DNA of 64,000 nucleotides from Hymenoscyphus infarciens (taxonomy: Eukaryota; Ascomycota; Leotiomycetes; Helotiales; Helotiaceae). The DNA lies in NCBI GenBank assembly GCA_001414345.1, contig LLCB01000005.1, positions 248,001 through 312,000 of the forward strand, read 5' to 3'. Each line of letters starts with the position of its first letter. The first letter of the stretch is position 1. The translations under genes and the position numbers were made by a program. Below the pieces are notes generated by a model. The model did not search any database and was not told the origin of the DNA. It saw only the letters and a list, made by a program, of their open reading frames with translations. This document shows positions 46,138-56,067 of this stretch, in pieces.

Positions 46138-47205
46138 ATGCCCAAAATTTCGAAGAAAAAGATGGCTTCGCCTCGGGAGAATCCAAGTCGGAAAGGCAAA
46201 TACCGGTGTCGCGTGAGTGGATGCACGGAGGTTTTCGACGAGAAATATAAGAAAAATCTCCACGTGGCTTTTGCTCATACGGAACAAAGTCCTGATCGAA
46301 GTGCTGTTGTCAACAATACGATGGGCAGTACGAATGGCACCGCCAATGCAAATTCCAATGGAATCACCCATGCGACTACCAGCAATGCTAATACCAGTGG
46401 AAATCACAATACCGATCCCAAACCCAGGAATCAATGGCAAGCCGTAAACACACAACCGAAAAACAACGGATGGCAAGCTGTGAATATGCCGCCGAGACAA
46501 TCTCCCGTCATCACGACTCCCGCAACCGCCACGGCGAATATCACCAAACAATTTCAAACCATAAATATGCAGCCAAAACAATATCAAAGTCCCTATTCTA
46601 CCCAACCACCACCTCAACCTCAACCTCAAATTCAAATTCAACCACCCGTTAGAACAACATATCAATCCCCCTACGCCCCCATGCCCTCTCCTCTTCAAAG
46701 CCTACATACTCAAAAAACCCAATCACCCATCGTAAAGGAGCAACCAATCTCAGAGCCAAAACAACCCACCCCAGAATCCACTCCACAAGAAGAACCCCTC
46801 ACCCCCCTGGTCTCTCCCCAACACCTTCCGCATCTCCCCTCATCACCCCTCTCCTGGGGCGGCTCACAGCTCTCCCCCCTCTCCCCAACAAACTCCGTCT
46901 CCTCCTCCGACACCATCGAACTCCTCGAATCAACCACCCTCACCAATTACGAGACCAAGAAATTCGGACCCGGGACACGGAAGAACGGGTATAGGTGTTT
47001 AGCTTGCAATTCGAGTTTTGACGAGAGATCTGAGCTGGCTTTGCATACTGCGTTTGTGCATCGCGGGGTGAGGAAGCTGATGATTGGCACTAGCCCTTGT
47101 GGTACTTGGGATGTTGAATTGAGGGATGAGGGAGGTGTACTACCTGTTGTAAGGACTGATGAGGGGGAGAGTGTTAGATGGGAGGATATTTGGAGTACGC
47201 GATGA
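46138..47205 (+). CDS. Two-finger C2H2 zinc-finger protein with low-complexity linker
   Basis: A single-exon gene of 355 residues. The first finger is C24-x4-C29-x12-H42-x4-H47 in YRCRVSGCTEVFDEKYKKNL. The second is C287-x2-C290-x12-H303-x4-H308 in YRCLACNSSFDERSELALHT. Between them lie about 235 residues rich in Asn, Gln, Pro, Ser and Thr, with repeats of the type (N/T)MQPK and QPQPQ. The two widely spaced fingers share the same core (CxxxF-DE-LHxAFxH), so they look like a duplicated finger. A nuclear or RNA/DNA-binding role is inferred only. I recognise no named orthologue. The start could be either of two ATGs eight codons apart. Confidence 0.65.
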   Translation: MPKISKKKMASPRENPSRKGKYRCRVSGCTEVFDEKYKKNLHVAFAHTEQSPDRSAVVNNTMGSTNGTANANSNGITHATTSNANTSGNHNTDPKPRNQWQAVNTQPKNNGWQAVNMPPRQSPVITTPATATANITKQFQTINMQPKQYQSPYSTQPPPQPQPQIQIQPPVRTTYQSPYAPMPSPLQSLHTQKTQSPIVKEQPISEPKQPTPESTPQEEPLTPLVSPQHLPHLPSSPLSWGGSQLSPLSPTNSVSSSDTIELLESTTLTNYETKKFGPGTRKNGYRCLACNSSFDERSELALHTAFVHRGVRKLMIGTSPCGTWDVELRDEGGVLPVVRTDEGESVRWEDIWSTR

Positions 47206-48391
47206 TTGGGGGGATGAGGGGAATGAAAAGTAAGGGGTGAGGATGAGAGGATTAGTGGATGAGAGGTTGTGAATGGAAAGGTATCGGGAAAGGTCTTCGC
47301 GATTCATGAGATTCCTCAACTTTCGATTTGGCATTTCGACTTGTAGAGTAATGGGTTGGGGGCGTTAACGGTTGAGTTTTCTACTTCAAACTCGGACACA
47401 AAGAAGTTGTTGCTTAAGCTGCCTTTGCTTGGCCCATGGATGAGGAAGGCACCACATATTGAGCTTTAGAGATTGACTAGGGGACTTGTTGAGCTTTTGC
47501 AGATGCTTCGAGAAGAATGAAATAATAATCAAACAATAATGTGATGAAATGAAAGATTTGACATGATCGTGACCATCTAAAGTGCGTTGATAGGAAGTCT
47601 CATGGGATTTAGATTATAATGAAACCTTCGCCGCCTTCCTCTACTGTTGTATCTAAACCAGAGCGAGTTGTGCTACCTGATCTTTGTTCCTTCCCCAGAT
47701 CTGGAATCGAATCAGGAACTGCTAATCCACGATCAGCAAATAGAAAGAAAAAAAAAAACCGGTTTCTAACTGAATATCCTTTTCTACGAATTACGATGGA
47801 ATTCTTTAAACTCGCTTATTGAATAGCCCCCGATTTGAGAGCAGTAAGTAGTAAACCGCTGACCACGACGCGGAGAGTGACCCAAGGATTACTCTTAACC
47901 ACGGAGAACAGATTGATCTCCGATGGTCCCTATCAGGAGAGTCTGAAAATAGTATCTTTGAAACGTGACGGGCGCACGTGGCAATGTCTCGAGGGATCAA
48001 GGTTTCTCCGGGTGCCGAGGTCGCTGCTTCCAACTTGAGCTCTATTTTTCTTGGTTCTGTTTATGCTTTATTGCTAGGGCTTCTTGATCTCCTCGAAGAC
48101 GCCGACTACTTCTCTTCTCTTGTACACGCTCACCTAATTGTTTACCAATGATCGCCGCATAACAATGATTCATTCGACCAACATCAACCCCTCGTTCCCG
48201 ATGACGTTCTCTTGAACCAACATATCTCCTCAAGGAACCAACTCACAACATTCGGTTCACGAGAACCATTCATCGATGGTTGTCACATTGGTGATCCAGT
48301 CAGCCTCCAACATATCAGGCTGGGGTACCTGCCTATTCACAGCTGCGAGCTTAAGGCTGCAGCCATTCACAGCCACCCCTCCATGTCACAG
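47206..48391. other. Intergenic region
   Basis: No supported gene; only short frames. A run of ten A residues lies near 47749-47758. The right end is the promoter of the Nudix gene. Confidence 0.4.
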
Positions 48392-48400
48392 TATATAAAG
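48392..48400 (+). promoter_or_regulatory. TATA box of the Nudix gene
   Basis: TATATAAAG lies 85 bases upstream of the ATG at 48485. Its position would put transcription start downstream of the in-frame ATGs at 48212 and 48383, which argues for translation beginning at 48485. Confidence 0.5.
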
Positions 48401-48484
48401 ACCTTCTCACGCCAACTTCTGCCACCTTTCTCCTTCCAACAATCTACACGAACACGATACTTCGCAACACGATACTTAGCAAAC

Positions 48485-49444
48485 ATGACAACCAAATTTA
48501 CAATCCCCAACTCCACAGTCAGCCTCGAGCTCCCCGCGGGCGTCGAGCAAGATGAAATCCTCAAGTTCCCAGCCTTCAAGGTACTCAACCCCACTACAAC
48601 CTCTTCGCGCAAATACTAACAGCAGATCTAGAAATGGTTCGCAAGAATCCAACAAAACCTCTCCCTCCAAACGAAACCCACCCACGAATTCAACGAATTC
48701 CCCTACTCCCTCCAAAACATCAAAATCGAACACGTCGATCGCTGGGGCCCCCGAATCGGCTTCATAAAGTTCACCGCAACAGTGAAGAACGCGAAAAATG
48801 AGCAGTTTCCAGGTTCTATCTTCCTCCGCGGCCCAAGTGTTGGTATGCTGGTTATTCTCCAACCCGAGGGCCCAACAGAGAAAACCGACAAGGAGAAAGC
48901 CGACATGAAGAAATCCGATAGGGATGAGTACGAGAAGGAGAAGGCGAAATGCGACAGTGAGAGATATGTCCTCCTAACCTCCCAACCCCGCATCGCAGCC
49001 GGCGGTCTAGAATTCCTTGAGCTCCCAGCAGGAATGGTAGATAACGATACATTCAATGGCGCCGCGGCGAACGAGATAGAAGAGGAGTTGCAGATTAAAA
49101 TCAAGGCGGATAAATTGATTAATATGTCTACGCTTGCTATACCTGAATGGAAGGAAGGAGAGGAAGATATGCCGCGGGCAATGTTTCCTAGTGCGGGGGG
49201 CTGTGATGAGTATATTCAACTTTTCTTGCATGAGATGAGGGTTCCTAGGGAGGACCTTGATAAGTGGACGGGCAAGTTGACGGGCTTGAGGGAAGATGGG
49301 GAGAAGATTAAGCTTAAGCTTGTTAAAATGGAAGATCTTTGGTGGGAGGGTGCTAGGGATGCGAAGGCTTTGGCGGCGTTGAGTTTGTGGGAGAACTTGC
49401 GCAGGACTGGGAAGTTGTATAAAGGTCCTACGGAAGTTGTATAA
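48485..49444 (+). CDS. Nudix hydrolase (ADP-sugar diphosphatase-like)
   Basis: Exons 48485..48580 and 48632..49444 give 302 residues; the 51-bp intron is GTACTC..TCTAG. A Nudix fold is visible: GGLEFLELPAGMVDND followed by AAANEIEEEL at about residues 155-182. The catalytic EIEEE helix is retained. The first Glu and the Arg of the consensus GX5EX7REUXEEXGU are replaced, as in the ADP-sugar diphosphatase (AtNUDX14-like) branch. The charged stretch at about 107-130 (many Lys/Glu/Asp) is an insertion. Such enzymes split ADP-sugars to AMP and sugar-1-phosphate. The gene is convergent with a second Nudix gene. A longer start at 48383 would add a basic, mitochondrial-like leader, but the TATA box makes that less likely. 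Confidence 0.85.
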
Positions 49445-49638
49445 ACAATAATTGCGAGGAATGGGAGACATTGTTTTATGCGTTGCTTTTTAGAGTGATT
49501 ATACCGCTGATTTAGAGCAATCGAAGCCATCGTTGATTTAACAATCTTCAGTTTATCGTGCTTTGGTTTGTAAATGAGTTTCTGTCTATTTCCCCGCAGT
49601 CCTGTTTCCCAGGAAATGGGTATCATCCTTCCACCAGT

Positions 49639-50588
49639 CTATAACTTCCAACGTCTAGCAATCTCGATACCCTCAGCCAATGTACCAACCCTAGCATCAA
49701 TCGCAAAACCCTCCTTCTCAAGTTTCTTACACTCGGCCCAGAGATCCTTCAAAGGTAATGTGAAGACCTCGATGAATTCATTTTCCTCCAGTTCGGGCTT
49801 GGGGTTCTTGTTTGCTTCAAGGGACATGTCGACTGTGACGTGGATCATTCGGAGGTTGGTGTTGCAGAAGCCTGGGTCTGAAGTGTTTCGATCGTCAGAA
49901 AGAGTAGGGAGAAGGGAAAGGATAAGGGGAGTATGAGAAAGGGAAAACATACCATTGAACATCACAGGACTACTCTCACTAACCACCCCAACATAACCTG
50001 TTTCCTCCTTCAGTTCCCGGACTGCGGCTTGTTCGGCGGTTTCTCCTGCGTCAACAAGGCCGGCGGGGACTTCAATGACTATCTTGTTGATGGGGGGACG
50101 GTATTGCTTTTGGAGGATTATTTCGTTGCCTGTTTGAAACTCTTGTCAGCATCTTGCTCTGGTGGGAAAGAGTGAAAATGGGGAGGGGAGTGACAGAGAG
50201 GGAGAGGTACCAGAGGCTTTCTCAAGGATAGCAACTATTCCTACGCCGTCAATATCAGAGCCTTTGGGGCGGGTTCTTCGTTCGGCATGTTCCCAGGTTC
50301 GTTCGACGCCCAGAGGGTCAGAATAGGTTGTCCTGGGTTTGTGGGTTAGCTTGGCCTCTTTGGAGGAGGAATTGGGCGGCAGAGGGACTTGCTTGATCAA
50401 CTTTGTCCATCTTGCTTCTGGTTCTGGCTATTGGCAGATTGGGGTTAGCAATTTGGGCGGAGAAGTGAGGGTATGAGTTGTTTGGTGATTTGGGATAGCT
50501 TCAATGACAGCTTGAAACGCGGGGGCGGGGTATTGGAGAGACGTACCAAGGGTTCGGTCTTGAGGACCTTGGCGTCAGAGGCGGACAT
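49639..50588 (-). CDS. YSA1: ADP-ribose pyrophosphatase (YSA1-type Nudix hydrolase)
   Basis: Four exons, complement(49639..49877, 49953..50129, 50211..50427, 50547..50588), encode 224 residues with exact phases. The Nudix box is complete: GLVDAGETAEQAAVRELKEE then TGYV, starting near residue 109, with all catalytic glutamates. Before it, QYRPPINKIVIEVPAG is the usual YSA1 lead-in. The first exon encodes just 14 residues, starting MSASDAKVLK. The enzyme hydrolyses ADP-ribose to AMP and ribose-5-phosphate, clearing free ADP-ribose in the cytosol or mitochondria. Its 3' end faces the other Nudix gene, 194 bp away. Confidence 0.93.
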
Positions 50589-51142
50589 CTTTCTCGCTCA
50601 GGGAGAAGGATTTCTTTGTGTGAGGGGAAGATGAGAGGAATTCAAAAGGCGTGGACAGCTCTTGTTATGCTGTGTTATTGAAAGGCGTCTGGGGATATAT
50701 ATGCAAGACGCTGAGAGCTCTGGTCTTGGAGAGACACCCCGCGTTTTGTCAAACACCGTCGTCATAGTTGTTTTGTCAAAAATTTATAGACAGAGTTATA
50801 CCAATCCTCTTCGTTTAAAATGAGAGTCAGCTTTAAGTCTTTTTAAGATGCATTTATTGTGTTGCCAATATGAGTGATCGCTGGTAAGTATCTGTCCACT
50901 TGCACCTAACGAGTAAGCCTTCAATTCTGCTCTACACAACAACACCACAACATCACAACACCATCAGAACACGACGACAACACCATAAATACCATCTGCC
51001 ACCCACACGGATTCCTTCAAATCCAAAGGATTACGAATTCCATGTTTACGCCATTGCCGAGGCATCTCGTCGCCCTTTCTCACCCTATTTGCTACTCAAT
51101 TCTCCTAAAATTTGCTTTCCCCAGCCTCTGCTTACGCCCAGA
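50589..51142. other. Intergenic region
   Basis: Promoter side of YSA1. The + strand frame 50900-51199 is Pro/Thr/His-rich without recognisable content; I do not call it a gene. Confidence 0.4.
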
Positions 51143-51515
51143 TCACCCTTGAACCTGCAGCCACCAGCAGCCAGAACGTTGAAGGCGTTCCGGCACTAGT
51201 AAGTGGAAAAAATGGCAGGCTGACACGATATTTTTCCACGATTCAATCTTAGCCCGCAGTTGAGCGACCTTGGCGAATCCTCTCTCTTGAATTTCCCCAA
51301 TGAGTTGGCGTTCACGAGATTCAGCCTCATCATTGATGTGGCGTTGCGGTGGAATTTCGATTGGCGAGTTGTTGGGTAAGAGACAAGGTCCATTCGCTGT
51401 AATTTTCCTCCGCTTTTTGGCCCTTGTTTGCAAAAGTTTGGATTCTGGGTCTTTTCCGTAGGGGATCTACCATTTGGATGTCCTGATCAAGTGTTGTTCG
51501 CCCTTTTTCTGCCAT
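51143..51515 (-). pseudogene. Small coiled-coil gene, apparently frameshifted
   Basis: The frame starting at ATG 51515 reads MAEKGRTTLDQDIQMVDPLR and stops after 61 residues near 51330. An overlapping frame, 51143-51433, has a helical, charged segment (EAESRERQLIGEIQERGFAK, then VAQLRAKIESW) that looks like the continuation. A one-base shift would join them; no GT..AG intron fits. The family is not recognised. It may be a pseudogene, or a real gene with a sequence error. Confidence 0.35.
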
Positions 51516-51968
51516 GTGGTATAAGTTTATACCACACTAGATATGTGGCCAAGATGTGCCAAGGTTGACGATGTTACCTATTCATAGAACAGCGTTCTTT
51601 CCTGAGATGTCTCGTCACAAAGGTTTTGGATATCATTTTCTTGGGGGAAGCCTCGTTTTATAGTTCGGGGGACCGAAATGATCCTTTCCCTATTCAAGAA
51701 ATATTGTGTAGTTCGGCAAGAGGTCTTTATCAATTTTTTATCAGATCCTTTCCGAGGGCAGTCATACTATTTGTACCACATGAGAAACGGGAGAGAAGTT
51801 GGGCTTCGAACAAGGATCGTCCAAGGGGATTGACCGTGATGCTGGATCCATGCAAAGAGCTTTCAGCTGCTGCCTGAGAGCAATCTTGCTAGATAAATAA
51901 CTTGGGTAGTACCCCGGATTTTTGAGAAAAGGGACTGTTGTGTATGTCAAAGAAACTCTCCTTCAGCA
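51516..51968. other. Intergenic region
   Basis: Presumed promoter of the GPI-anchored protein gene. No supported coding sequence. Confidence 0.4.
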
Positions 51969-53313
51969 ATGGTTCTTCTCTCGCAGCGATTTGGCGCAGC
52001 CATTGTTCTATTTTCAACTTGGGTTTTCACTCAAGGAGTAAATGGGTTCAACAACAATGTGGCACGCGACTTGGAACTCGAATCGAGAGATGACGATTTA
52101 CCTATAGCTGGATTTTTCGGGTTGAAGCAGTCTGGGAATGAGAATGTTGGGTCAATACCTCTTGATGGAAGATCCCTCATAGATTCATGGCGTGGAAGAC
52201 GTGCAGTCTGTGCCGATGCTGGCTATTCACCTTGCACAAGTTAGTATTTTTCTCCGAGACAGTATATCTTTCGCTAACTCTTTTTATACATTAATAAATG
52301 CTGCCCCACTGGAGATACCTGCTGTTCGCTCGGATGTTGTCAGCCAGGCAAGAACTGCTGTCCCTCCTCGTTATATTGTGCCGATCCAGGAGACACCTGC
52401 TGTGGGTCTCGAGGAACTTGTCCTTCAGGTTGGAATTGTTGCGGAACCATTGGTTGCTATCCAAATGGTGGAGAATGCTGCTCGAATGGCAACTACTGTG
52501 TCGCAGGGAACCATTGCTATCTTGTAAGGGGTATTCATGCATGCTGTACGGATTCGAAATGTACTGCCTATGTCACCAATGGTGTGACATCAACTCGAGG
52601 GGGTGGTGGAAATGCTGGCTCTGGAACGATAGTACCGCCCACGACTACGAGTTCTTCATTTACGAGAACCAAGGTCCCTCCTTCTGAGGTTACTATTTAT
52701 CGGGATTACTTCTATACCTTTACCTGGTCAGTCAAGTATCAACAGTCTTCAATATGCTCTCTAACACTCTTGTAGGTACTACTGGTCTTGGTACTGGACT
52801 CACTCAATCACCACAACAAGAACCTTGACAATTTCGACCTACAAAACAATCACCACATCAGCAGTCATCACAATCAACGAAGTAAACTCTTCCCGCGCAA
52901 GAGAAAGCTTCGCAGCAATCACATCCACCTTCTCAACTCCTACTCCGTCAGAAGCAGTCCTTGCACCAACACCACCGAGTACATTAGCCCCAGCGCCTTC
53001 CTCGACCTCATCGGCTGCTCCGGTCCCGTCAGGGGGGTCAGAATTACCTTTTTCTGCAGGGTCATCGGATTTGCCGCTTTCTGCAAATTCCACGATAGCT
53101 ACAGGAGCGAGCAATGTTCCTGGGAATGATAAACCACCTGCCTCTGTCGCGACAGGCGCTGGCGCGGGGAGTGCAACGGCTGGCAGTGCTTCTTCGAGTA
53201 GTTCTTCTAGTAGGAGTAGTGGTAACTCGCATACGCTTGGAGGGATGTCTTGGTCGGCGGCGAGCTTTCTGGCGGTCTCTTTGGGATCGGTGGTTTTGAT
53301 GGTTTGTTTGTGA
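51969..53313 (+). CDS. Cysteine-rich GPI-anchored surface protein
   Basis: Exons 51969..52239, 52315..52726 and 52776..53313 give 406 residues with exact phases. A signal peptide spans about residues 1-24. A cysteine-pair-rich module of granulin/chitin-binding texture follows: CCSLGCCQPGKNCC, CADPGDTCCGSRGTC, CCGTIGCYPNGGECC, CCTDSKC. Next come an aromatic patch (YYWSWYW), a long Ser/Thr/Pro/Ala stalk and a C-terminal hydrophobic tail (SAASFLAVSLGSVVLMVCL) typical of GPI addition. The protein would be displayed on the plasma membrane or wall. The first intron lacks an AG at the expected junction. The nearest usable acceptor (CTGGAG, 52314) removes a predicted CCPTGD segment. Function is unknown; adhesion or wall binding is a guess. 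Confidence 0.75.
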
Positions 53314-53695
53314 GAATTTTGGAAAGAATTAATGAGGAATCGAAAATATAATGTGGGAATGCAGGAATGGTATACCGAGATTGGGCGATTTTTGGGGTAA
53401 TAGTAATTCAATGGAATTGTGATCAACCTCCAGCCGGGCTTCTGGCAATTGCCCACGGCCTCGAAATTGCGATTCTCGTATTAGGAGGCGGAATTTGAAG
53501 GAATATGGTATCTTGCTTTTGCATTTCATTCGAAGTTTCGGATTGCTCTACAAATTTGTAGTGACAATTCCAAAGAAAAACAAGTCTCGATGCCAACATC
53601 TTAGCCTCCTGCGTGCTTGGTGTCGCATCAACCACGTTGAGTTTATCGCAACATCCCAGCACTTTCGACGTCGGAAACCCGACAATTCTTTTCTT
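53314..53695. other. Intergenic region left of the inverted repeat
   Basis: No supported gene. The minus-strand frame 53423-53737 begins inside the left arm of the inverted repeat and has no recognisable family. Confidence 0.4.
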
Positions 53696-53790
53696 TACTT
53701 CGTCCCAGGCGTAACGGTCCATAGCGGGACCCGGCAAAGCAGGTTTATTTAGGAGGCCCCGTTATGGACCGTTGCGCCTGGGACGAAGTA
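53696..53790. repeat. 30-bp inverted repeat with 35-bp spacer
   Basis: Left arm 53696-53725 begins TACTTCGTCCCAGGCG; right arm 53761-53790 ends CGCCTGGGACGAAGTA. The arms match at 28 of 30 positions. Divergent frames begin inside each arm with near-identical first residues (MDRYAWDEV on the minus strand, MDRCAWDEV on the plus strand). The right-hand frame loses similarity at once, so this is an inverted duplication of a short segment rather than two genes. Confidence 0.85.
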
Positions 53791-54633
53791 TCTCCTTGCG
53801 TTAATCTAACCATTCATCTGCGAGCATTTAACAACTTTCAAAAGTTGGACAATACCACGTGCTGCGAGGTCGCATCACGAATGGGCGTTGAGAGTGGAGT
53901 CGTTGTGCGGATCGACTTCCCCGCTTCTTTCTCCTTCCTCACCCTGTTCCAGGTTCTTTTCACTCCTCAACAACCCGATGAACTGGGTTGGAAAGCTTCT
54001 GTCGACTATCATCTATCATTCAGTTATCGGGCCATTCTGATTTCAAGGTGTCACAATTGCAAAGCACTTTTGGCCAGTTCAGCCACTCACACATATGCTT
54101 TTGTCATCGTACCTAGTGGTACATGTTCACTGTATAGCAGCATTTTACCCTCAGCCAGTTGGAAGCATATATCGCGTCCATGTGCAGATGGCAATCAAAA
54201 TCCGGAAGGTCGCATCTGTCATCCACAATGCTTCATCCTTGCTTGCATGGTCCATCTTCGCCGTCTTGACTGCGTCTGCACCGTTTTGTTTTCGAGAAAT
54301 TGTGGGAGATGTCTCCCATTTATGGTGGTGGCGTCTAGTGTCGCACTGGTATCCCCGCTCTGTACCTACATATTGAAAGTCTTGGCCTATCACTGTATAC
54401 ACGTGTATTTATTCTTCTCTCGAACGTAGTAAGGTGTTGTTGCACTGCTTTCATCGAGCGCAATATATGGGGTGGAGACATAGGCTTTTTTCCTCGGGCA
54501 GCTGCCGAGGTGGTTAGTCAAGGTTAGCATCACCACCGACACCTGGACTACCTTTTTAGTATATATATGACCTATTCTTTAATTACTATACTTCCTACCA
54601 GCCATCTCCTTTGCGATCGCGAGTATATTCAAG
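53791..54633. other. Intergenic region
   Basis: Contains a 221-codon + frame (53764-54429) that starts in the inverted repeat. Its composition is odd (many Cys, Ser and His) and no domain is recognised, so I leave it uncalled. A TATATATA-like stretch near 54560 lies about 75 bases before the phosphoesterase start. Confidence 0.4.
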
Positions 54634-56067
54634 ATGGTCGGTCTTAATCTCGCCGTTGTTGCTGCCCTTTGTGGTGTGACTTTGGCAGCGCCTCAAAATA
54701 TCGAGTATCATTCTGGGGACTGGAGGAGTAAGATTAAGAATGTTGTTGTGTTGGTAGAGGAGAACAGGAGTTTTGATACTTTTGCAGGGGGACTTGATTA
54801 TGCGAAGCTGGATGGGTTGGTTCATCATAATTATTGTAATTCGATGTAAGCTTTCCTCCACTTGGCTTTTATGAAGCATGCTTATGGATTTATAGGAATT
54901 CTTCAGATCCAGCGCAGCATGATGATGTTTGTGCTGGGCCGAGAGCAAATGATGTTGCACCGGATGATCCAAATCACAGTATTGCTGGTGTGAACATGCA
55001 AAGTACATCCATCGCCTTTCCTCACCAATTTCAAAAGTTGAAAGCCTAACTAACAAAAACCAGTCTTCAGCACATGGCATCCCGACCCCTCGACCCAACC
55101 CTCAAACATGCGAGGCTTCGTAACCGAACAATCAATCTCCTTCTCGACCCTCAACAAAACTCGCGCCGCCGAAGCAATCAACTACCATCTCCCCAGCCAA
55201 ATCCCCGTCTTCGCTGCCTTGGCTCAAAACTACGTCCTCTTCGACCGCTGGTTCGCCTCGGTCCCTGGTCCCACGAACCCCAATCGCGCATATATCACAT
55301 CCGGAACCTCTCACGGTCATGGAAGCAACGACAATGCATTCAACGTGTACGGTCTACCTCAAAAAAGTGTCTTCGAGCAACTCAGCGAGAAGGGAATCTC
55401 CTGGATGAATTATCAGAATAGTACCACAGGACCGGGGTTGGGATTCAATCCTGATGCTGCTTTTTATGAGTGGACGGAGAAGAGCGGGGCGAACATCACT
55501 AATATCGCGCCTCTCACGAAATTTTATGAAGATGCTAAGGCGGGAACATTGCCACAATTCACCTATATCAACCCAGAATGTTGTTCATACCAATCTTACC
55601 ATCCACCGTCTCCAATCTCTATGGGTGAGGGCTTCATCAAGGGGATCTACGAAGCGCTTCGTTCATCCCCACAATGGGACACCACACTCTTCATCTTAAC
55701 TTTCGACGAGCACGGTGGTTTTGGAGATCATGTTCCGCCACCTACCAATGTCCCGGCGGGCGATAACATCACATACACTGAGAAAGCACCGGATGGAAAG
55801 CCTTTCGTTTTTGATTTCAAGAGATTGGGTGTTCGGGTTCCGACGCTGTTGATTAGTCCTTGGGTCAAAAAGGGAGCTGTGGAAACCAAGGGAAGGAATC
55901 GAGGGGGAGAGTATAGTCATACTTCTATTTTGAGGACGCTGAATGAACTTTGGGGGCTTGATGATTTGACGGAACGCGTGGGGTGGAGTAGTAGTTTTGA
56001 ACATCTGGTTCAGGATACGAAGAGGGGGGATACGCCGGCTGTACTTCCAAATCCTACATCGTGGTAG
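54634..56067 (+). CDS. Secreted phosphoesterase / phospholipase C-type (PF04185-like)
   Basis: Exons 54634..54845, 54896..55002 and 55064..56067 give 440 residues with exact phases. A signal peptide spans residues 1-18 (VAALCGVTLA). The family hallmark VVLVEENRSFDTFAGG follows at about 31-46. Further along are the metal-site region DRWFASVPGPTNPNRAY, then PECCSYQSYHPP, then FDEHGGFGDHVPPP, and SPWVKKGAVE, then EYSHTSILRTLNELWG. This is the bacterial/fungal phosphatidylcholine-preferring phospholipase C and acid phosphatase family. Substrate, phospholipid or phosphate monoester, cannot be told from sequence alone. Secretion suggests phosphate or lipid scavenging outside the cell. Confidence 0.92.

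Noticed and set aside
48212..48484. Longer N-terminus of the + strand Nudix gene
   Set aside because: A TATA box at 48392 lies within this stretch, so the transcript probably starts downstream of those ATGs.
53423..53737. 104-codon minus-strand frame mirroring the previous one
   Set aside because: The similarity is limited to the inverted-repeat arm; the rest is unrelated.
53764..54429. 221-codon + frame
   Set aside because: It starts inside the right arm of an inverted repeat, has an odd composition and no recognisable domain; chance is likelier than a gene.
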